From Winogradskyella haliclonae (GTDB lineage Bacteria > Bacteroidota > Bacteroidia > Flavobacteriales > Flavobacteriaceae): 64,000 bases of DNA. The stretch lies in NCBI RefSeq assembly GCF_014635865.1, contig NZ_BMDQ01000002.1, forward strand, positions 434,001 through 498,000. The letters run 5' to 3'. Position numbers and translations under genes: made by a program. The stretch's first letter is position 1. The number at the start of each line of letters is the position of its first letter. This document shows positions 60,453 through 64,000 of the stretch, one piece after another. The notes beneath the pieces were generated by a model, which made no database searches, had not been told where the DNA came from, and saw only the letters and a program-made list of their open reading frames with translations.

Positions 60453-61675
60453 TTGGCAATCCCCTTTTTTGAGTTTTGAAATGCTAAACCCACATATTCA
60501 TCTTCAAGTTTATGTCTATTGATTTCTACATCACATAAATGATTTTGGTAGTATGAGCCATTAGCTCTGGTTATAAAACCATCAGTATAGATGGTACCAA
60601 ATACCTTACCCAAGAGTTCGATGGTTTGCTCAGAATAGATTTCCCCTTTAATTTCTACACTTTTATTAATAATAAGTTGCGGATTATAATTTTTAGAGTC
60701 TTTTCTGCCCAGAAGTACAATGCTACCTCTGAGTCTAGAGTTAGAGCCAACATCAATATAGTTATCTTCAGTAAATGAGTTTCTGTAGTCTTTGACTAAC
60801 ACCAAAGCAGATGGATATTTAAGATTACAATGCTTTCCTACAGTGATGTATTCTGAAGCAAATGCCTGAAATGTCCCTTTAGTCGTATCTTCGATTTCTA
60901 TAATAGGTGCAATAAGTATTACATCTTTTAGGTTTGATGAGGCGTCAATAACAATTTTAGCATCGGATTGAATAATAATATTGCCTTTAAGAGTAATGTT
61001 TTCAAGATAAATGGGATTAGGATTTATATAAACCTGAGTTGACCTTTCAAAAGAATTTAGATAAGTGCCTCCAGATTTTATGTATATAGGTTCAGAATTA
61101 GTGTTGTCATAATAGTTTTGAATATTCTGCAAGTAATTTCTAAGCTTGAACTTTAGTTTAGGAAACTGCTTTATAGGTGCAATATTACCATCTACAAACC
61201 TAGGTTTGCTGTAAGTTTGCCCAGCAATGTTCCCAGATTTTATGCCTTGCTCTGGTAAATAAGCATCACCTTTTATAGTAGTATCTCCAACCAGTACCAA
61301 AGCTTTATTATGGTCTTTGATAAACAAAGCATTTTCTTCAATAGGTTGGGAGCTTCCTAGAAGTGCTGTTTTTTTATAGGTATATGTTTTCTGTTTAGAA
61401 ATTATACCAAGCTTCTGGAAAACACCCCAAGGTTCTAATTTGTAGTTAAGAGCGCCTTTATTTGTGTAAATAGAAACACTATCCTGCTTTGGGGCACTAT
61501 TTACAAAATCTAAAATTCCTTTGTCTATATTTTGAATAGTTTCCGTAAGGTTATAAGACTTTGTTTTAAACTTCCGTTGAGTGTGGACCAAAAGGATAAA
61601 ACACCCCAATAATAATGCAATGATTACGGTGATATAAGTAACGAGTTGTAAGGCCCCAGCATTAAGCTTTTTCAT
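60440..61675 (-). CDS. TM-anchored beta-helix (bactofilin-like) protein of the pseudopilus operon
   Basis: 411 aa. N-terminal TM helix (GALQLVTYITVIIALLLGCFILLVHTQ, residues about 7-33) resembling GspK/PilX-type minor pilins that lack a classical prepilin site. From about residue 110 to 375 short beta strands repeat with spacing like a right-handed beta-helix (TTIKGDAYL, ITLKGNIII, DVGSNSRLRGSIVLLG, KSVEIKGEIYSEQTIEL), as in bactofilins and polymer-forming cytoskeletal proteins. The C-terminal ~40 residues contain a CDVEINRH segment. I know no family of this composition. It begins 3 bp after the PilP-like gene. Confidence 0.75.
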   Translation of the reverse strand: MKKLNAGALQLVTYITVIIALLLGCFILLVHTQRKFKTKSYNLTETIQNIDKGILDFVNSAPKQDSVSIYTNKGALNYKLEPWGVFQKLGIISKQKTYTYKKTALLGSSQPIEENALFIKDHNKALVLVGDTTIKGDAYLPEQGIKSGNIAGQTYSKPRFVDGNIAPIKQFPKLKFKLRNYLQNIQNYYDNTNSEPIYIKSGGTYLNSFERSTQVYINPNPIYLENITLKGNIIIQSDAKIVIDASSNLKDVILIAPIIEIEDTTKGTFQAFASEYITVGKHCNLKYPSALVLVKDYRNSFTEDNYIDVGSNSRLRGSIVLLGRKDSKNYNPQLIINKSVEIKGEIYSEQTIELLGKVFGTIYTDGFITRANGSYYQNHLCDVEINRHKLEDEYVGLAFQNSKKGIAKWLY

Positions 61676-61677
61676 AA

Positions 61678-62133
61678 CTATTGTTTTAGCTTAAATGTCT
61701 TGTTCTGATGTTTGTACCTAAGCGTAATGTACTTTTTATTTCCTCTAATAAGTTTTATACTGTCTAGTTGCTGACCGGTTTTAAAAAGTGTTTGCTTATT
61801 CGCAATAGAGATAATAAAGATCTTGTCTCTTTCATTAGCAATAACACCCAAATATTCAATAGGTTTCCAAAGCACTTCTTTCTGCTTTTTTACAACAGAT
61901 TTGCTTTGTGCTTTGGGTTTGTATATCGTTCCTAAAAAAGGATCTCTTTCTAAAGGTTGAATAGAAAACGTGTCTTTTGCATACTCTAATTTATAATCTG
62001 TATGTAATGCAAGATTAGGCGTATTAATTTCTGGCATATCCTCAGAATATGCAGCTATTATCTTATAAGCTATGGTTCCCCAAACGCTAATGACAACAAC
62101 TAATAATAGGTATGTTTTTTTCTTAGTCTTCAA
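61678..62133 (-). CDS. PilP/GspC-like inner-membrane protein
   Basis: 151 aa. N-terminal TM (about residues 7-27), then a low-complexity linker, and ERDPFLGTIYKPK: an RDPF motif like that of PilP lipoproteins. After it follows a small beta domain with WKPIEYLGVIANERDKIFIISIANKQTLFKTGQ, as in the GspC HR/PilP domain. Such proteins connect the inner-membrane platform to the secretin. Overlaps the upstream lipoprotein gene by 11 bp. Confidence 0.8.
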   Translation of the reverse strand: MKTKKKTYLLLVVVISVWGTIAYKIIAAYSEDMPEINTPNLALHTDYKLEYAKDTFSIQPLERDPFLGTIYKPKAQSKSVVKKQKEVLWKPIEYLGVIANERDKIFIISIANKQTLFKTGQQLDSIKLIRGNKKYITLRYKHQNKTFKLKQ

Positions 62134-62482
62134 TAGTAAAGGCCTGTATTTGGTATTGGGTTTGGTATGCTGAGTTTAATCCCTTAACACGCCACTCGTA
62201 ATTACCTTGATTCAATAATTTGCCAAAGCTAGTGGTGCTTATTAGCGTGTCTTCAACGATTTGAGAAGCATTTGCAAAACTTGGCGTTGCAATTTGTAAC
62301 TGGTAGTTCTCAGCAAACTCTAGAGATTGCCATGAAAAGGTAATTGTTGACGGATTAAGAACACTGTTATTAGTTGGCGCAAGTATGCTTACTTGCTCAT
62401 GAGAAATATCTTCAACTTCTATAATTTCCTCGCATGCAGATAGTAATACAAAAAGAAAAAGTAAACTTAGATAGTTTTTCAT
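62123..62482 (-). CDS. Lipoprotein with one fibronectin III-like domain, first gene of pseudopilus operon
   Basis: 119 aa. Signal peptide with lipobox LLSAC at residue about 16, then an acidic stretch EEIIEVEDI and one Fn3-like beta-sandwich (VSILAPTNNSVLNPSTITFSWQSLEFAENYQLQIATP...GNYEWRVKGLNSAYQT). Probably anchored in the inner or outer membrane. Not a known T2SS pilotin family; by position it may act as a pilotin-like or scaffolding lipoprotein (inference). Divergent from the response regulator gene. Confidence 0.8.
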   Translation of the reverse strand: MKNYLSLLFLFVLLSACEEIIEVEDISHEQVSILAPTNNSVLNPSTITFSWQSLEFAENYQLQIATPSFANASQIVEDTLISTTSFGKLLNQGNYEWRVKGLNSAYQTQYQIQAFTIED

Positions 62483-62503
62483 ACATCTATTATTTTTAGA
62501 TAC

Positions 62504-62511
62504 TAAATGTA
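62504..62511 (-). promoter_or_regulatory. Possible -7 box of the pseudopilus operon
   Basis: On the minus strand, TACATTTA is one mismatch from TAnnTTTG, 22 bp before the lipoprotein ATG. At the -33 position there is no TTTG; the dyads at 62533-62590 start right upstream, as expected for an activator-dependent promoter. Confidence 0.4.
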
Positions 62512-62532
62512 TAAGAAAGTGCTTTTTTAACC

Positions 62533-62590
62533 TTAAGGGTTTTCCTTAATACTTTTAAGGGTTTTCCTCACTTATATGAGTTTTACTCAT
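62533..62590. repeat. Spaced direct repeats/dyads between pseudopilus operon and response regulator
   Basis: TTAAGGGTTTTCCT occurs twice exactly 22 bp apart (62533-62546 and 62555-62568), that is two helical turns. Each is itself a dyad (TTAAGG-N5-CCTTAA in the first). A related dyad ATGAGT-TTT-ACTCAT follows at 62576-62590. Likely regulator-binding sites. Confidence 0.6.
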
Positions 62591-62737
62591 CCAAATTAAT
62601 AGCACCCCAATTAAATTCTAGCCTTTACTCATTATCAGATGTTTCTGAATAATAACTTGCCTATTTTAAGTTATTAAATACATAAGAAGCAACCTTTTCT
62701 TACAAATTGCATCTTATAAAAGATTGACCATCAAGAA

Positions 62738-63397
62738 ATGAAAATTATTAATGTCCTTATTGTAGAAAATGAAAACCTACTTGTAGATGTATTAACAAAC
62801 GCATTTACAAGTCTTAGTAATAAGACTAGAAATTTTAACTTAAAAACTGTAAGAAGCTATAGTGAAGCAGTAAAACAAATAGAAGCTAATACGGCTATAG
62901 ATATTACGCTACTTAATATTAATATTCCACCATGTAATAGTGACGTGCTAGTACTCGCAGATGATGTAAACGCTATGCTTCACAAAACAAACCCCAAAGC
63001 AAAAACCATACTATTCTCTTCTTACAGGAATACGATGCACATGCACTCCGTACTAAAAACAATAAACCCCGAATGCTTATTAATTAAAAGTGATATAGAT
63101 TATAAAGAGCTTACAAAAGCTATAGAAACTGTACTTGTAGAGCCGCCTTATTATAGTAAGAGTGTGTTGCGATGTATTAGAAAGCGATTGGCACATAATA
63201 TTGTTATAGATAAAATAGATAAATCCATATTACATTATTTATCACTTGGCATAAAAATGAAAGAGATACCCCAACTTGTGTGTCTATCTAATAGCTCTGT
63301 AGAATATAGAAAACGAAAGCTTAAAGACATTTTTTGTTCAGATAAAGCAACAGATAGAGATTTGCTAAGGGAAGCTAGAGATAAAGGATTTATATAA
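62738..63397 (+). CDS. Atypical response regulator (pseudo-receiver plus LuxR-like HTH)
   Basis: 219 aa. Receiver-fold N-terminus: IVENENLLVDVL replaces the acidic DD pair with E10/N11, and the phospho-acceptor position is Asn60 (LLNINIPP), while Ser94 and Lys117 (LIKSD) are kept. So it is unlikely to be phosphorylated. The C-terminal part (about 155-219) is a LuxR/GerE-like HTH (IDKSILHYLSLGIKMKEIPQLVCLSNSSVEYRKRKLK). It is divergent from the pseudopilus operon and separated from it by the repeated dyads, so it is a candidate regulator of it. Confidence 0.88.
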   Translation: MKIINVLIVENENLLVDVLTNAFTSLSNKTRNFNLKTVRSYSEAVKQIEANTAIDITLLNINIPPCNSDVLVLADDVNAMLHKTNPKAKTILFSSYRNTMHMHSVLKTINPECLLIKSDIDYKELTKAIETVLVEPPYYSKSVLRCIRKRLAHNIVIDKIDKSILHYLSLGIKMKEIPQLVCLSNSSVEYRKRKLKDIFCSDKATDRDLLREARDKGFI

Positions 63398-63411
63398 AAA
63401 AACTATTTTTT

Positions 63412-63429
63412 AAAGAACGTTTCTTTTTA
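63412..63429 (+). terminator. Weak hairpin after the response regulator gene
   Basis: AAAGAA-CGT-TTCTTT followed by TTT. Low GC, so only a weak terminator. Confidence 0.4.
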
Positions 63430-63453
63430 TTAAGAATCCTTAACTAGGAATAG

Positions 63454-64000
63454 CTATCCCCAAAAATAGATTCTTAAATGAGCTTCAAGATAAATCTTGT
63501 TCTTTGAAAAACATATTGTTTTTCTACTTAATCTTTTAATGTGAGTTCTTAAAGTTAAATTCATTCGTTCAATCTTATTAGTGGAATATTGAAAGCGTTT
63601 ATGAATTTCCTTTGGAATTATACTTGGGTAAATATTTAATCTATCAGTGTAAATTTTTGTTGGTTGAAGTAATAGTATTTTATTAATTAATGGTCTAATT
63701 GTTTCTTTCGTTTTTCTACCAACATAAAAATCAATAATATGTTTAGTTTCTCTTTCTATAGCATAGGTAATCCAAGTAAAATTATCTTTATTACCAATAA
63801 AACTCCAAAGTTCATCAACTTCAAACTTACAGCCAAGTTTATTGAAATATGGAATCTTAATGCCTTTACTTATTTTCAACATTCTTGAAAGCACAGTCGT
63901 TGTTGAAATACCAATAATTCTCGAGATACTTCTAACTCCACAACCTTCTACTAAAAGATTTTTAATCAAAGTATTTGTTGTTGGTTCATAAGCATTATAA
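63454..64000 (-). mobile_element. IS1-family transposase, cut by the window end
   Basis: The frame is open to base 64000, so the N-terminal zinc-finger part is outside the window; an in-frame TTG at 63969 is not the true start. Visible: an HTH region (GCGVRSISRIIGISTTTVLSRML), then the DDE domain with FEVDELWSFIGNK (first Asp), YTDRLNIYPS (second Asp) and NKIERMNLTLRTHIKRLSRKT (Glu). The HTH-to-DDE sequence is intact with no frameshift or stop. Terminal inverted repeats were not identified; the right end must lie between 63398 and 63453 or further. Confidence 0.9.

Noticed and set aside
1-64000. CRISPR arrays, prophage or conjugation genes
   Set aside because: No regularly spaced repeats, cas, phage structural or relaxase genes were seen; the only mobile gene is the IS1-family transposase at the right edge.

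Overview
This window is AT-rich chromosomal DNA from a member of the Bacteroidota, almost certainly a marine Flavobacteriaceae (Winogradskyella/Psychroserpens/Lacinutrix-like; the exact genus is inference). Several things point there. Promoters follow the Bacteroidota pattern TTTG-N19-TAnnTTTG, with a perfect copy before tRNA-Met. Shine-Dalgarno sites are mostly absent. Lineage-typical families occur (DUF3108, DUF2911, DUF4290, DUF6428, DUF2805/TIGR03643, a Lacal_2735-type protein, BshB1, CcsBA fusion). The first gene (DgkA-like) and the last (IS1-family transposase) are cut by the window edges.

Layout. 0-9 kb: cell-envelope and core genes on + (dgkA end, ftsK, LolA-like, a long LptF/LptG-like permease, ribB with a degenerate GCH-II domain), then a minus-strand group (DegT-type PLP enzyme, cysteine-less thioredoxin-like protein, nitroreductase, tRNA-Ser). 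9-13 kb: DUF3108, a small membrane protein and two tandem M28 peptidases, then tRNA-His. 13-21 kb, minus: BshB1, a Cys/Met-metabolism PLP enzyme, MATE transporter, two tiny overlapping membrane proteins, giant CcsBA and a group III truncated haemoglobin. 21-30 kb, plus: DUF2520, KdsC-like phosphatase, UbiA prenyltransferase, Maf, lipoprotein, PIG-L protein and an SSS symporter preceded by a 36-aa ORF; then DUF2911 on minus. 30.4-32.6 kb: a compact arsenic-type operon (ArsR, DUF6428, LMW-PTP/ArsC-like, aquaporin) in which three of the four products end in cysteine-rich tails.

32.6-46.6 kb is the most distinctive region. It is an all-plus-strand light/photodamage island in two transcription units. 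Unit 1 holds a TetR-like regulator, ABC1 kinase, flavin reductase-like protein, NAD(P)-binding/DUF2867 protein, DUF2256, Cry-DASH, a prokaryotic (6-4)/FeS-BCP-type photolyase that lacks the cluster cysteines, and a divergent photolyase/cryptochrome. Unit 2 holds an unknown protein, DUF2805, FolE, a small unknown, an SDR lacking its catalytic Tyr, GPx, a small coiled-coil protein, TspO, SRPBCC and a class I CPD photolyase. Both units start with nearly the same composite operator/promoter (TGTTAAwTTTTGTTTAACTA-N10-arm TTAAACA-N4-TAnnTT), so they look co-regulated.

46.6-50 kb: accessory DNA with an orphan 83-aa gene between structured non-coding segments, a membrane protein, an amine oxidase and DUF2306. 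50-58 kb: core genes (murA with Asp at the catalytic Cys position, DUF4290, DUF493, AAA ATPase, recQ, fmt, HU, YqgE, class IV aminotransferase, START-like) and tRNA-Met. 58.5-62.5 kb, minus: a six-gene pseudopilus/type II secretion-like operon (lipoprotein, PilP/GspC-like, TM-anchored beta-helix protein, two prepilin-like proteins, GspF/PilC) without its ATPase or secretin. It is divergent from an atypical response regulator whose phospho-acceptor Asp is Asn; between them lie spaced dyads that may be its binding sites.
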